A stretch of DNA of 64,000 nt from Lacibacter sp. H407. Its GTDB lineage: Bacteria; Bacteroidota; Bacteroidia; Chitinophagales; Chitinophagaceae. Below the pieces are notes generated by a model. That model was not told the origin of the DNA. It worked only from the letters and a program-made list of their open reading frames with translations, and made no database searches. The DNA is taken from NCBI RefSeq assembly GCF_037892605.1, contig NZ_JBBKTU010000001.1:2108001-2172000 (forward strand). Reading direction: 5' to 3'. Numbering within the stretch: position 1 is the stretch's first letter; every line of letters starts with the position of its first letter. This document shows positions 1-11,300 of this stretch, one piece after another. Both the position numbers and the translations under genes were made by a program.

Positions 1-17
1 ATCAATAAATAAAACGA

Positions 18-566
18 ATGGCAGACATCATCAAAGTCCACGATAAGTATTTTGTTCCTTATATGACGGAGGTAACCGTGCTGGAGCGAATTGCTCAACT
101 GGCAGAACAGATCGATAAAGATTATGCGGGAAAGAAGCCTTTGTTCATTGCCATTTTAAACGGCTCGTTCATGTTTGCTTCCGATCTGTTTAAATACATC
201 AGCATTGAAGCAGAGATCTGTTTTATTAAACTGGCATCGTATAAAGGCACAAAATCAACCGGACAAGTTATCACGGCCATTGGACTTGATACAGATATTG
301 TTGACAGGCATGTGGTGGTGTTGGAAGATATTATCGATACAGGTAAAACCATGAGTGAGTTTTTACCGCAATTACAAAATCAGCAACCGGCTTCACTAAA
401 GATCGCTGCATTGTTACACAAACCGGAAGCTACAGCGTACCCTATCACGATTGATTATTTAGGTTTTTCGGTACCGGATAAATTTTTATTGGGTTATGGA
501 TTAGATTACGATGGATTAGGCCGTAACCTGAAAGAAATTTACCAGTTGACGGAATCTCCTTCCTGA
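18..566 (+). CDS. hpt: Hypoxanthine phosphoribosyltransferase
   Basis: Purine salvage enzyme that joins hypoxanthine (and usually guanine) to PRPP to make IMP/GMP in the cytoplasm. The 182-residue length is normal for the family. The PRPP-binding loop is visible at about residues 98-111 (VVVLEDIIDTGKT), with the two acidic residues followed by the DTGKT phosphate-binding turn. A C-terminal FLLGYGLDYDGLGRNL stretch matches the family's conserved end. The start is the first ATG of the frame, 17 bases into the window, so its promoter lies outside. The next gene starts 37 bases downstream on the same strand, so the two could be co-transcribed. Confidence 0.93.
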   Translation: MADIIKVHDKYFVPYMTEVTVLERIAQLAEQIDKDYAGKKPLFIAILNGSFMFASDLFKYISIEAEICFIKLASYKGTKSTGQVITAIGLDTDIVDRHVVVLEDIIDTGKTMSEFLPQLQNQQPASLKIAALLHKPEATAYPITIDYLGFSVPDKFLLGYGLDYDGLGRNLKEIYQLTESPS

Positions 567-603
567 TTTACCACTTACTAACCCGGTAAAGCAGGATACA
601 ACT

Positions 604-2385
604 ATGAACCTAAGGTGCATTGCTTTGGTATGCTTGCTTCTATGCGCTGCAACAGCGGATGCACAATTCTATTTTCGTGGTGAAGTGAGAGATGCTTCCA
701 ATGTTACCTTATCGCTGGTTCGAATTCATGTGTATTCCTCCAATTCATTTTATTATTCAGGTTCTACCGGCGGCTTCGGAATTCCTTCTGCCATTACAAA
801 AGATACCGTGAGTTTTTTTCTGCATGGATATGAAGAAAAAGTAGTGGTGCTTAACAGCAATGAATACAACACCGTTGTACTAAAGCCCAGTTCAGCTATC
901 AGTAATCCGAAACGAAAATTATTATCTGTAACAAAGAATAAAACGGAAGACAGAAACAGGTTGAATACAGTTTCGGGTGAAACCTATTCTTCGCAGGTAG
1001 AGAATAGTTTTAATGTGGCAGGTGAATATCCATCAGTTGGTTTTGCAATGAATGTTGACAAAGCATCGTACAGTAATATCCGTCGGTTTATAAATATGAG
1101 ATCACGTGTGCCGGTTGATGCGGTACGTATTGAAGAAATGCTGAATTATTTTCCGCAGAAATATAATGCGCCGGCTGCTGATAAATCCTTTCATGTACAA
1201 TCGCAATTAACAGATTGCCCATGGAATCCTACAAATAAATTATTGTTTTTGCAATTGCAGGCAAAAAAGATCAACTACGATTTTTTGCCGCCGAGCAATT
1301 TTGTATTCCTCATTGATGTGAGTGGTTCGATGGATCTGCCAAACCGATTACCACTCTTAAAAACTGCATTCCGTATGATGGTGGAGAATCTTCGTCCCAT
1401 TGATACTGTTTCGATGATGGTGTACGGCGGCACAGTTGGCATTGTATTGCAACCAACTGCAGGTAATGAAAAAGAGAAGATCATGGCGGTAATTGATTCA
1501 TTGGGTGCAGGTGGTGATACACCGGGTGAATCAGCCTTGCGACAGGCATATCGATTGGCACAAAGCCAGTTCATTGTTGGCGGGAATAACCGTGTGATAC
1601 TTGCAACTGATGGTGATTTTAATGTGGGTGAAGTAAGTGAAGAAGCGTTGATTCAACTCATCACCCAAAAACAGCAGACAGGAATTTATTTAACCTGTCT
1701 TGGTGTTGGGATGGGTAACTATAAAGATTCAAAGCTGGAAGCATTGGCAAAAAAGGGTAATGGAAATTTTGCCTATCTCGACAATGTAATGGAAGCAGAA
1801 AAAGTATTGGTGAAGGAATTAATGCAGACGTTATATGTTGTAGTGGATGATGCGTACCTGAATATGAATTTTCTTCCATCGAATGTAAAGCAATACCGGT
1901 TGATCGGTTTCGACAATCGTAAAGATGTATTGGCCGACAGCAACAGTATATTGGAAGGAGGGGAGATTGGCACCGGGCATACTGTTACGGCTGTATTTGA
2001 GGTGGAGGTAAACACAACTGTTGAGCGTTCATTTGTTTTGGCAGATGCAGAGTTGAGTTATCATCCCGTTGAAAATAAAGATCGTATCACGGAAAAATTT
2101 TCGTTAGCGAATAACTACAATTCTATTTTAGCTGTTGACAGTACTTATCGCTTTGCTGCGGGAGTTGCCATGTTTGGATTGATGTTGAAGCAGTCCTCGT
2201 ATATCAAAGTAAATAACTGGGATGTGTTGATCAATCTGCTGCAAACATGTGTTGATCCTGCTGATTATCTGCAAAGCGAAATGCTACAATTAGTAAAAAC
2301 AGCAAAAGAATTATACAAGCCGGTGAAGCAACGGAAGCGTTGGTTCAGGAAAAAGGAAAAGAAAGAAGAGATCATTCTTTTCTAA
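604..2385 (+). CDS. YfbK-like von Willebrand factor A domain protein, exported
   Basis: A 593-residue secreted protein with a signal peptide (residues 1-20, ending ATADAQ). Residues about 22-95 look like a carboxypeptidase-regulatory-like beta domain. Then comes the YfbK N-terminal region (GEYPSVGFAMNVDKASY, about residue 140) and a VWA domain with a MIDAS metal site, DVSGSM at 238-243 and TDGDFN at about 335-340. The remaining C-terminal region fits DUF3520 as found in YfbK proteins and ends in a Lys/Arg-rich tail. VWA domains of this kind bind protein partners through a divalent metal; no enzymatic role is expected. The biological role of this family is not established. A strong palindromic terminator follows directly. 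Confidence 0.85.
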   Translation: MNLRCIALVCLLLCAATADAQFYFRGEVRDASNVTLSLVRIHVYSSNSFYYSGSTGGFGIPSAITKDTVSFFLHGYEEKVVVLNSNEYNTVVLKPSSAISNPKRKLLSVTKNKTEDRNRLNTVSGETYSSQVENSFNVAGEYPSVGFAMNVDKASYSNIRRFINMRSRVPVDAVRIEEMLNYFPQKYNAPAADKSFHVQSQLTDCPWNPTNKLLFLQLQAKKINYDFLPPSNFVFLIDVSGSMDLPNRLPLLKTAFRMMVENLRPIDTVSMMVYGGTVGIVLQPTAGNEKEKIMAVIDSLGAGGDTPGESALRQAYRLAQSQFIVGGNNRVILATDGDFNVGEVSEEALIQLITQKQQTGIYLTCLGVGMGNYKDSKLEALAKKGNGNFAYLDNVMEAEKVLVKELMQTLYVVVDDAYLNMNFLPSNVKQYRLIGFDNRKDVLADSNSILEGGEIGTGHTVTAVFEVEVNTTVERSFVLADAELSYHPVENKDRITEKFSLANNYNSILAVDSTYRFAAGVAMFGLMLKQSSYIKVNNWDVLINLLQTCVDPADYLQSEMLQLVKTAKELYKPVKQRKRWFRKKEKKEEIILF

Positions 2386-2410
2386 GAAAACATAGTGACG
2401 AGTTGTATAG

Positions 2411-2446
2411 AAACAAGAAGGGCAGCGATCGCTGCCCTTCTTGTTT
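2411..2446. terminator. Bidirectional terminator, 36-bp perfect palindrome
   Basis: The stretch is a perfect palindrome centred between 2428 and 2429, flanked on the plus side by a T run and on the other side by an A run. It sits between two convergent genes (VWA protein and M14 peptidase), so it probably terminates both transcripts. Confidence 0.85.
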
Positions 2447-2447
2447 T

Positions 2448-5180
2448 TTATTTACTTCCTGTTAAGTGATTAAACAGGAATTTGAATGTGCCGTGTGTTT
2501 GCGATCGGAAAGTGATCTCCGGTCCAAATACATATAAATTTCCTTTACCCACTTTTGCAGAAAAGGCAGCAATGCCATCCTGCAAATATTCCTGTCCCCA
2601 TGCCCAGCCGCTGCGTAATGGTTTGGCAGCTGCATACCAGGCAATAGGAGTTACCTCACCACTTGCAATGGCAGCAGGCGATAATTTAAATACCGGACTG
2701 CTCGATACAAATACATCTGCTTCACTGTTCATTCCCCATGCTGATTGTAAGGTTGAATCAACACGTACACGCAATACACTGCCGGGGATATAATATTTTT
2801 CACCGGGTAGCGTACGTTCAACACCGTTATTCATTTCAACCAATGCATTTTTTACCGGTAGTTTGAAATGATATGCAAGGTTGGCACTGTTACCAATCGT
2901 AACAATGTTTCCACCTGCTTCAACAAATGATTTTAATTGGGCTATCGAAGTATCAGGTGTAATTCTTCCTAATGTTTTATGATATTCAGCAGGTACTTCA
3001 GCAGCTGTTGGCCCACGACCGCCAAAACCACCACGACCACCGCTACTAACGCCGGGAATTGCTTCGCTTACAAATACGATCACATCAAACTGATCAATGA
3101 GTTTGCCTGCGTCAATATCTTTTGCATAAATAAGTGTGTAAGGGAAATGATGCTGTTCAAAGATCCAACGCATCCAGCCTGAAGCCATGGAGCCGCCGTA
3201 TACATCCCACAAACCAACACGCAATGATTTTATTTTCTTTGCAGTGCCGGCAGGTTGTTTGTTTACAGCAATTGCCTGCGCACCATATTCCTTTGCTGCT
3301 TTTTCAAGAATTGATTTTGATTTTGCATTTGCTTTTATAAAGAATGAACCTTGTGCTGCACCACTTGCAGTAGCATCGGTAATACGTATTACTTCCACTC
3401 CAGCCTGCAACAGATCATTCACCGCAATAAACGATGCATTACCTGCAGCATTCAATACATAACCGTTTGCACTGTTGCTAAATTTGCCCGGCGCCATTTG
3501 TTCTGCGCCATACGCAATGGTTTCAAACGGTCCGTCAAATCCGTTCATGATGCGATCAAAACGGAAACCCATGGTAAAGGCAGGAGTCCAGCCTGCAGCA
3601 TCATACGGACGAACAGGAGGTCCACCGGGGTATAAGAAATCATTCGGATGATCCTGTGGTTCAAACATATCAATTACATGCGGACGAAAAGCCTGGTTTG
3701 CTTTCACCACATACGAACCTGCTGGATATTCTTTACCGGCAACAGTAAAGTTTGCAGTTGCTTTTTCAACTTTAATACCCGAAAGAATCAATGCATTCAC
3801 AAACTTCACTGCAGAACTGAGATCGGGCTGATCAGCAGGAATAATAAAACCTCTTGGATCACGCTTGGCCGGATCTTTAAATACGGCATCATAATATTTC
3901 AACGGAATGGTATCAACAAAATTCTGATTGTTGTTTTGTGATGGACGTTGATCTTTTTGGAATGCTTCTTTGATCGCTTCTACTTTGTTGGGCGATAATG
4001 ACCAATGATCTCTGTTTCCTTTATCGATCGAATTCTTTCCCATCTTGTAAATATTATACAACAAGTGTTCACGGTTACGTACTGCATAATCAAGTACTGC
4101 ATAGTTCAATGAAACAGAATAATCGATCGACTGGCGGAACAACCAACGTTGTGGCGTTACCGGGTTTGGTGTTGCTGCATTCGGAATAAGTCGTGCAGTT
4201 ACCAATGGAACTCTTGCAGGAGTTGGATTACCAATGATCTCCGTAAGCAAACCAATAATGTTATGAAAATATGCGGTGGTGCGTAATCCGCCGTTCCACC
4301 AGGTTGAAAAAACAGAACCTGCACGTTGTGTGTAACCTGGTTTGTCTTCCACATTCAACCGGTTGATCATTGCTGCACCAACTCCATCGATGCCTGTTAC
4401 CAATAACGGATCAAACGCAAAATTGAATGGATCACGATAAGGAGGGCCTGCAACAACAGAACCTGCCGGACCGGCTTGATGGTGATTGTATAATATCTGC
4501 GGCATCCACTCAATGTATTGTTGACGACTCATGTTCCTTGTTTCGCTCATGTTGTTCATGAAGAAATCACGGTTGTTATCATGACCAATATATTTCTGAT
4601 ACAAACGTGGAAGATTGTTGAGTGAGCGTTTCAACGTATCTGCATTGCGCATATACCAGTTTGAAACAAGTTCCTGTCCGTCAGGGTTTGCATGCACAAA
4701 CAGAATGATGGCATCATTGAGGATGCGTTGCGTTTCTTCATCATTGCGACTAACAAACTGCCAGATGGTTTCAATCAACTGATGTGCACCAACTGTTTCA
4801 GTTGCATGCAAACCACCATCAACCCACACAATTGCTTTTCCTTCTTTTGCCAGATCATGTGCTTGTGCAGTAGTCAAATTTTCTGCACGTGCCAACCGTT
4901 GTGAAATGCTCTTGTATTTTTCAAGTTGTTTGAGGTTAGCAGGTGAAGAAACGATCACCATGTATTGCGTACGCCCTTCTTCTGTTTTGCCAATATCAAC
5001 CAGCTTCACTCTGTCGGATGCAGCAGCAAGCTTTTTGAAATAGGCTTCAGTTTGTGTGTACGTGGCCAACTGATAATTGTCGCCAATGTTGAAACCAAAA
5101 TGTTGTTTTGGCGAAGGAAGATTCTGTGCGTAAAGGGCAGTGCCGATGAGCAACAGCAGTGAAACAAAAACGGATCTCAT
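2448..5180 (-). CDS. M14 family zinc carboxypeptidase, secreted
   Basis: A 910-residue exported metallopeptidase. Signal peptide at residues 1-18 (LLLLIGTALYAQ). The M14 catalytic domain spans about residues 40-350: zinc ligands H125 and E128 in the HATE motif, a later histidine pair NHHQ at 233-234, and the likely catalytic glutamate E314 in LLTEIIGNP. The C-terminal half contains a glycine-rich loop (GGRGGFGGRG) followed by a segment resembling a class I glutamine-amidotransferase-like fold (SFVEAGGNIVTIG), an arrangement common in large Bacteroidota M14 proteins. It probably trims peptides in the periplasm or outside the cell. It is read as a single gene, ending at the shared palindromic terminator, with a separate terminator about 160 bases upstream of its start. 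Confidence 0.87.
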   Translation of the reverse strand: MRSVFVSLLLLIGTALYAQNLPSPKQHFGFNIGDNYQLATYTQTEAYFKKLAAASDRVKLVDIGKTEEGRTQYMVIVSSPANLKQLEKYKSISQRLARAENLTTAQAHDLAKEGKAIVWVDGGLHATETVGAHQLIETIWQFVSRNDEETQRILNDAIILFVHANPDGQELVSNWYMRNADTLKRSLNNLPRLYQKYIGHDNNRDFFMNNMSETRNMSRQQYIEWMPQILYNHHQAGPAGSVVAGPPYRDPFNFAFDPLLVTGIDGVGAAMINRLNVEDKPGYTQRAGSVFSTWWNGGLRTTAYFHNIIGLLTEIIGNPTPARVPLVTARLIPNAATPNPVTPQRWLFRQSIDYSVSLNYAVLDYAVRNREHLLYNIYKMGKNSIDKGNRDHWSLSPNKVEAIKEAFQKDQRPSQNNNQNFVDTIPLKYYDAVFKDPAKRDPRGFIIPADQPDLSSAVKFVNALILSGIKVEKATANFTVAGKEYPAGSYVVKANQAFRPHVIDMFEPQDHPNDFLYPGGPPVRPYDAAGWTPAFTMGFRFDRIMNGFDGPFETIAYGAEQMAPGKFSNSANGYVLNAAGNASFIAVNDLLQAGVEVIRITDATASGAAQGSFFIKANAKSKSILEKAAKEYGAQAIAVNKQPAGTAKKIKSLRVGLWDVYGGSMASGWMRWIFEQHHFPYTLIYAKDIDAGKLIDQFDVIVFVSEAIPGVSSGGRGGFGGRGPTAAEVPAEYHKTLGRITPDTSIAQLKSFVEAGGNIVTIGNSANLAYHFKLPVKNALVEMNNGVERTLPGEKYYIPGSVLRVRVDSTLQSAWGMNSEADVFVSSSPVFKLSPAAIASGEVTPIAWYAAAKPLRSGWAWGQEYLQDGIAAFSAKVGKGNLYVFGPEITFRSQTHGTFKFLFNHLTGSK

Positions 5181-5336
5181 GCAGAAAGTTTTGATGTAAA
5201 TAATGGAGAAGAGACAGTAATGCCCGGCTTCTCATGCTGATGCTTTAAAGATAAGCAGCATCGGCATGTCCACCGAACGGAATGGATGAGCGGTGGATGG
5301 CTGGTATATCTGTATTTCCCATCTAGCATAAAATGG

Positions 5337-5361
5337 AAACGGGCAGCGAAGCTGCCCGTTT
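5337..5361 (-). terminator. Intrinsic terminator after the alpha-2-macroglobulin gene
   Basis: An 11-bp perfect stem (AAACGGGCAGC and its complement) encloses a GAA loop. The minus-strand gene starting at 11436 stops at 5386, just before it, so it ends that transcript. Confidence 0.8.
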
Positions 5362-5385
5362 CCTATACTCATCACTCGTTACTCA

Positions 5386-8300
5386 TCATTCATTCACTTT
5401 CACTCTCACTCCTTCGCTATGACTCGTGAATTCAGGAGCATACATACATTGAATACTTGTAATACCACTGCTGTAGTTGCCGGCATGGGTAATAAACAGC
5501 GGGTATTCGAATACGTAAGTGCCTTTGTTTAACCAACTAAAGAAGAAATTGGTGCTGGCATCTTTGGTGGTTTCATAATAGCCAAGTCCGCCTTGCCATT
5601 TGTATTGGCTGATAACATTCACCGGCTCCATACAGCTTGGGCGCATATCTTTCATGTGCACATATTCCATGCTGCGATCAACCCGTAATTCAATACGCAC
5701 TTTTATTTTGTCACCCACTTTTAATTCGTCGCCTTCATTTACCGGAGTAAGTACCGGTCCGTTGGCTGTATTGCGTTCAACAAAATATTTCTTCTGCAAT
5801 TTCAATGGAGTTTCTGCTGAAGTGATCTTATCTAAATTTTCAAAATACTGCCAGTAAGCCGCACCCCAACTCTGTTGCCCATTTGATTTGCTGACACTCA
5901 CATTGATATTTCCAAACGAAGGTTGTACGAAATTGCCATCAATACTGCGTTTGAAATAACCTGTACCTGCTTCTGTTTTTTCAGTTGATGTACTGAACAA
6001 CTGATTGCCTGCTTTGATCTCAACAACAGGCTCTGCAGCGATCCATGAGCCGCCTTGCAAGAGCAATGCATAACAGGCTTCAGCAGTGGCGATGGTTGTT
6101 CTCCAGTTTTGTGTTTGCTTTTGTTTGAGCAACCATGTTTTCAAATCGGCAACGGTTTGTTGATCCTTGCTGATATCATTAAATACTTCGATCATCAAGG
6201 CCTGCGATTGTACCGGCGCCTGGTACCAGTAATAACCGGCATTGAATTCTTTCCAGTACATACCCATCTCTTCACTCGTCAATGCATTTTCTTTCAGCGA
6301 TTTTACAATGGCTGTTGCTGTTTTTACATCGCTACTGCGATGCAATGCCAGAGCGATCATTCCCTGCATGTAACGGCTTTGTTTTATCCAGAACTGCTGA
6401 CTTTGACCATAGTAATATTTATATGCCACTTCCGTTCCTTTTGTTTGCACCGTTTCAGGAAAGAAGCTACGCATGTACAAATACTGGATCTGGATCGAAC
6501 TGATGTTTTGATTCTTTAACGGTGTTTTGTATTTCAACAGTTGGTCATAATCTTCTTTCAGTTTTTTGTCAAGATAGGTGAGGGCCTTTGTTACAATTTG
6601 ATTAATTGCTTTTTCCTGTTCTGCTGGCAATGCATTGAGCTTTTTCAAATGGCCAATCCCTGTTACAATGTATTGTGTAATATAACGATCATCAGGCCCG
6701 CCTTTGAACCATACAAATCCACCGTTCGATGATTGCATTTGTTGCAACTGCGCAAGTGTTTTGCTGAGTTCACTATTCATCTTCACCATGTCAAACAGCA
6801 AAGCAATGTTTTTCTTTTGTTGCTCTTCGTTCTTTGCCTGTAATACCCACGGTGTTTCCTGCAGTAATGCCGCTTTCAATTCTTCATTCTTTTGCAGGTT
6901 GCTCATCAAAGCAGCCGTGTCTTTCAATTTCCAATGTTCCATTACCTGCTTAATACGTGGAAGTTTATTGGTGATATGTGATGCCAATGCATTTGCATAA
7001 AACCTGTTCCATGTTTGCTCGGCACAGTCGTATGGATATTCCATTAAGTAAGGCAAAGCCTGTACTGCATACCAAACAGGATTACTTGTAAACTCAATGG
7101 TAAAACGATGATGCGTTAAGCTTTCCGATTGTTCGGAGTTGAGTAATTTGCTGAATGTAAAATTCTTTGTGCCATCACCACGCATATTTAATGGAAGCGA
7201 TTCTGTTACCAGCATACGATTCGTAAGGACAGGTAATGTTGCTTCTTCACCATCAGTTTTATTGTCAGCTTTTGCTGTAATGCGATAGGTAAGTGCTTCA
7301 TTGAAATTATAAGGCACTTCTGTACGGAATTTCACTACGGTACTTTGATTGGCGCCCACAGTAAAGTGTTGTACCGAAAATGTATTCTGAAACCATCCAT
7401 CAACTGATTGCATGGTGGATGTGTTCAGCAATTCAAGATTGCTGGTACCGGTAATTTCTTTATCGGTCAGGTTGCTGATCTTGGCAGTAAATTCAAAACG
7501 ATCACCTTCACGTAAAAAGCGTGGTGCAAATGGTTGTACCATCAGATCTTTTTGTGTGATGATGCTTTGTTCACTCAATCCCAGCGACAGATCTTTAGTA
7601 TGTGCCAGCAACTGTGCCTTCCATTTGGTTAGCGATTCAGGCATGGTAAAGCTGAACGTAATATTTCCTTCCGCATCTGTTTTGAGATCGGGGAAGAAGA
7701 AGGCGGTTTCATTAAAATTTTTGCGGACTTGAATATCTCCGCTTTCTGTTACTGATTTTTTTTCTTCTTCTTTTGTCATAGAAGTTGAATCTGCCACTCC
7801 GGTAACAACAACTTCATTGAGTGCGTCATCTTGCATTGGCGCCGGAGCTGCTAACGCAACCGCCTCTGTCTTCATTTTCATATGACGTGGATTGTCATAT
7901 TCGATATCAAACGAGTTTAATTCATCATACTCCTTCTCAAACGAGATCAAAGATTCTTTTTCCCATCTCTTTTCCCATGTATTGATTGTTGTAAACCCGC
8001 CACCATTCCAATTACTCTGCAAATAGTTCACAGGAAACAAATCAGGCTTGCTCAATTGATGTGCTTTGAATTGATCCAATGATGCATCGTACATACTCGC
8101 CAATAATTCCGCTGCTACTTTATCGCCTTTGTAACCACTGATCTTGATCTTCCATTGTTCTTCACTACCCGGTAATGTTTTATCACGGAAAGTTTCATAA
8201 CTGATCTTGAGTTCTTTGTTGGTCCATGGTACACCAACATATCTTGTAAAACTGTAAAAGCGATTGTGTTTTACAAACGAATATGCAAAACCAAATCCAC

Positions 8301-11300
8301 CACGCTGCTCTTCACTTACCGGAACATTGAATTGTTTCTGTTCATTCGTGAGCTGATGGTAAACAGGATTTTTGTTTTCGGTATTGGGATCGATCTGCAC
8401 CACATACACATCACTGGCGCTGCTGCCAAAGCCTATAGTGGCTTTAGTGCCAGGCTCTGCTGTAACGGCTGACGGCAATTGCCAAACATATTCCGGCGAT
8501 GAAAGACGGTTTGTTTTTTCATCCGTTAACTGTACATAGGTTTGGTTCTTTACTTCCTTGCCATCTTTATCAGTTGTAGACGCTTCTATTATATACCAAC
8601 CGGGCTGCAATTGCTTATTGTCTATTCCCCATTGCCCATTGCTGCCCGAGCTATCCTTCTTCTCATAAACCAGTTTCCCTTTCTCCCAACTCTCTTTCTC
8701 TGTTTCATTGTTGTATTCATCGTTGGGAAAATCAGCACGGTACTCTTTTTCGTTCATAATGAATTGATCAGGCTGTTCCCAATAACGATCCCGTATTAAC
8801 CTGTCGGGTGCATTGAGTTGATACATGCGAACTGTAACGCTGCTTTTCACAAACTCACCCATCATGTTTTGTGTAAGCAGATTGATGCTGTTGAATTGCG
8901 TTGTTGTTTGCAATTCACCTTTCGGTAAGCTGATTTGTAGCTGTAGTGAAGTATAACCAACCGTTATGGTTGTTTCACCGGTTCTTGTTTCACCATTCAA
9001 GTCAGTTACATCAGAAATGATCCTGTAATCAAACACAGGTTCTAATTCCTTACGTACCTGTTTGTCAGGAATAGCTGTAAACGAAATTTCAAAACTGCCG
9101 TCTGCTTTACTGGTTATTTCGCCATGTGTAATTTCCTGTTCCTGCATCACCGGCCATCCCCATTTCCAGCTAAGCCATGGATACAAGAGTCGGGGCTGAC
9201 GAACAACACGGTATTTTACTTTTGCGCCATCTACATTATTGCCTGCATAGGCTTTTGCATTTCCGGTAACAACAATTTGATCGTTTACACGGAAGCTTTG
9301 TTTGATGGGTTGATATTCTACAAAAAATTTCGGTCGCTTATATTCTTCTACTGAAACATATACTGAGCCACCTGTTGCAGATTCCTGTAAATAATAAGTA
9401 CCGGTCATGCGGCCAACAGGTAATACAAAGGTTCCCGAATAAGAACCATACTCACTGCTGCTTACGTTGATGGAATCAACTTTCTGATGATTGGCATCAT
9501 ACAGTGTAATCGTTGTTTTTAAACCAACAACCGTTTTAGGTTTTCCGGTTGCAGCATCTTTTGCTGTAACAATTCCTTTGAAGTACAATGTTTGACCGGG
9601 ACGGTAAATCGAACGATCTGTAAAGAAAAATGTACGGCGTGTTTTTGTTTCATCAATGGGTTCTTTTTCACCACGATACACGTAAGCGTATGCACGGTCG
9701 TCGAGATGAAGCTGATCATTTTGATACGTCACTTCAATCGTTCGGTTGTATGCATTTTTGTCCGGTGCTTTTGTTATGCGGAAAAATCCATTGGCATCAG
9801 TTGAATAGCTGTCTGCTTTCACCGCCACATTTTTCCGCTGGTCATAGTTGTACGATTGCTCCCACAATGTGATGTTGGCTTTCGGCAATGGTTGACCGCT
9901 TTCACGATTCACTACAAAAAATGCATTTCCATTATTCATCCATGCAATATTGCTCACATGAAAAAACTGCACCGCCAATACATTTTTGGAAAGTGTGAAT
10001 TTTTCATCAGCACTCACCAATAACAAATAGCTGCCAACCGGTAAACTGTTTACTTTTATTTCGGTGCTATGAGTTTGCAGATCGTCTGTTGCGGGCAGAT
10101 TGTAAGCGAATGAAGTTGCAGGTTGTAAAGCGGTTAATTTTTTCCAATACGCATCTTCCCAACGTTGGTTCTCCATATCGGTCCACGCTTTCGGATCAAT
10201 CTTTATGATGCGAAACCATGCTTTTGGAGTGTTGCGGTATTGCAACAAGGAGCGGAAAGGTTTATTAGGAATATTTACTTTTTCAGATGTAACAGAAATT
10301 GATTTTGATTCGATTTCCTGTAACAGGTTGTTACAGTTTGCTCTGCCTTCCGTTAAAGTAGTTTGTGCAATTACCTGTTTGCAGATCGCAATAGCCTTTT
10401 GATAATAATAGCGTGGGTTGAGTGAATCGTTTGTTTTATGTTTTTTAAAATCGTACGTAGCAGCATAATCAGCATAGTCTCTTGCCAGCAAAAAAGCAGC
10501 TTGCGAAACGATGGGTTGCTGATTGTATTGATGAAGCAAATGATTCAACGACATCCTGTACAACGCTGTTTTATTTTCATGGGTTGAATAGCGGTGTACA
10601 AATTGCAAACGCAACAAGTCAACATCCATCAAGGCATCTGCTTTTTTATCAGTGAGATGAAAGCGAATCAGTTCCTGGTAAAGCAGTAAAGCCTTTTGTG
10701 TAAGCGACATGGAATCGCTCGTTGGAAATTTGCGTGTTACAAAATCTGCAGCAGGATCGTATGCTGCTGCCATATTCAATTCAAATGCTTCAGCAGGTTT
10801 TGTAATGCTGCGTTCATCGTTTTGAAAATAATCAATGGCACGGTGTGCGAGGAGATCATATAAAGTTGGTCGCAGGTGACGTGCATTGCCTTTGTTGATC
10901 ACGGGCTCGTATGCATCCAGCCTGGTTTGTTGTAAGATTTTTTTGTTTTGAAGCGAAGCAAGATAGTAGCTGCTGATCTTTTTATGCAGATCATCAATGG
11001 TCCATGTGCTTACATCGTCTTTTTTATAACCAACAGTATTGGTGCGGTCGTAAAATTTCCAGCGGTTATTCTGAAAGTATTGCCAGTATGCTTCTGCTGC
11101 ATAATTGGTGAGCACTGATTTCAACGGTTCAGCAGCAGTGCTGATTTCTTTTTCAATGTCGTTGATGGTTTTGATATCTGCATCTTCTTCTTTCATTTGT
11201 TGGAGACTTAAACGAAAGAGAAGTGCTTTTAATAATTGTCCGTTGTTCTTCTCCTTTTTTGCAGCAGTATAGATCAGCTGCACATCTTTCAATGCAGACT

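Noticed and set aside
6055-6519. A 154-codon plus-strand frame inside the alpha-2-macroglobulin gene
   Set aside because: It is antisense to a gene with signal peptide and thioester motif; no start signal or motif supports it.
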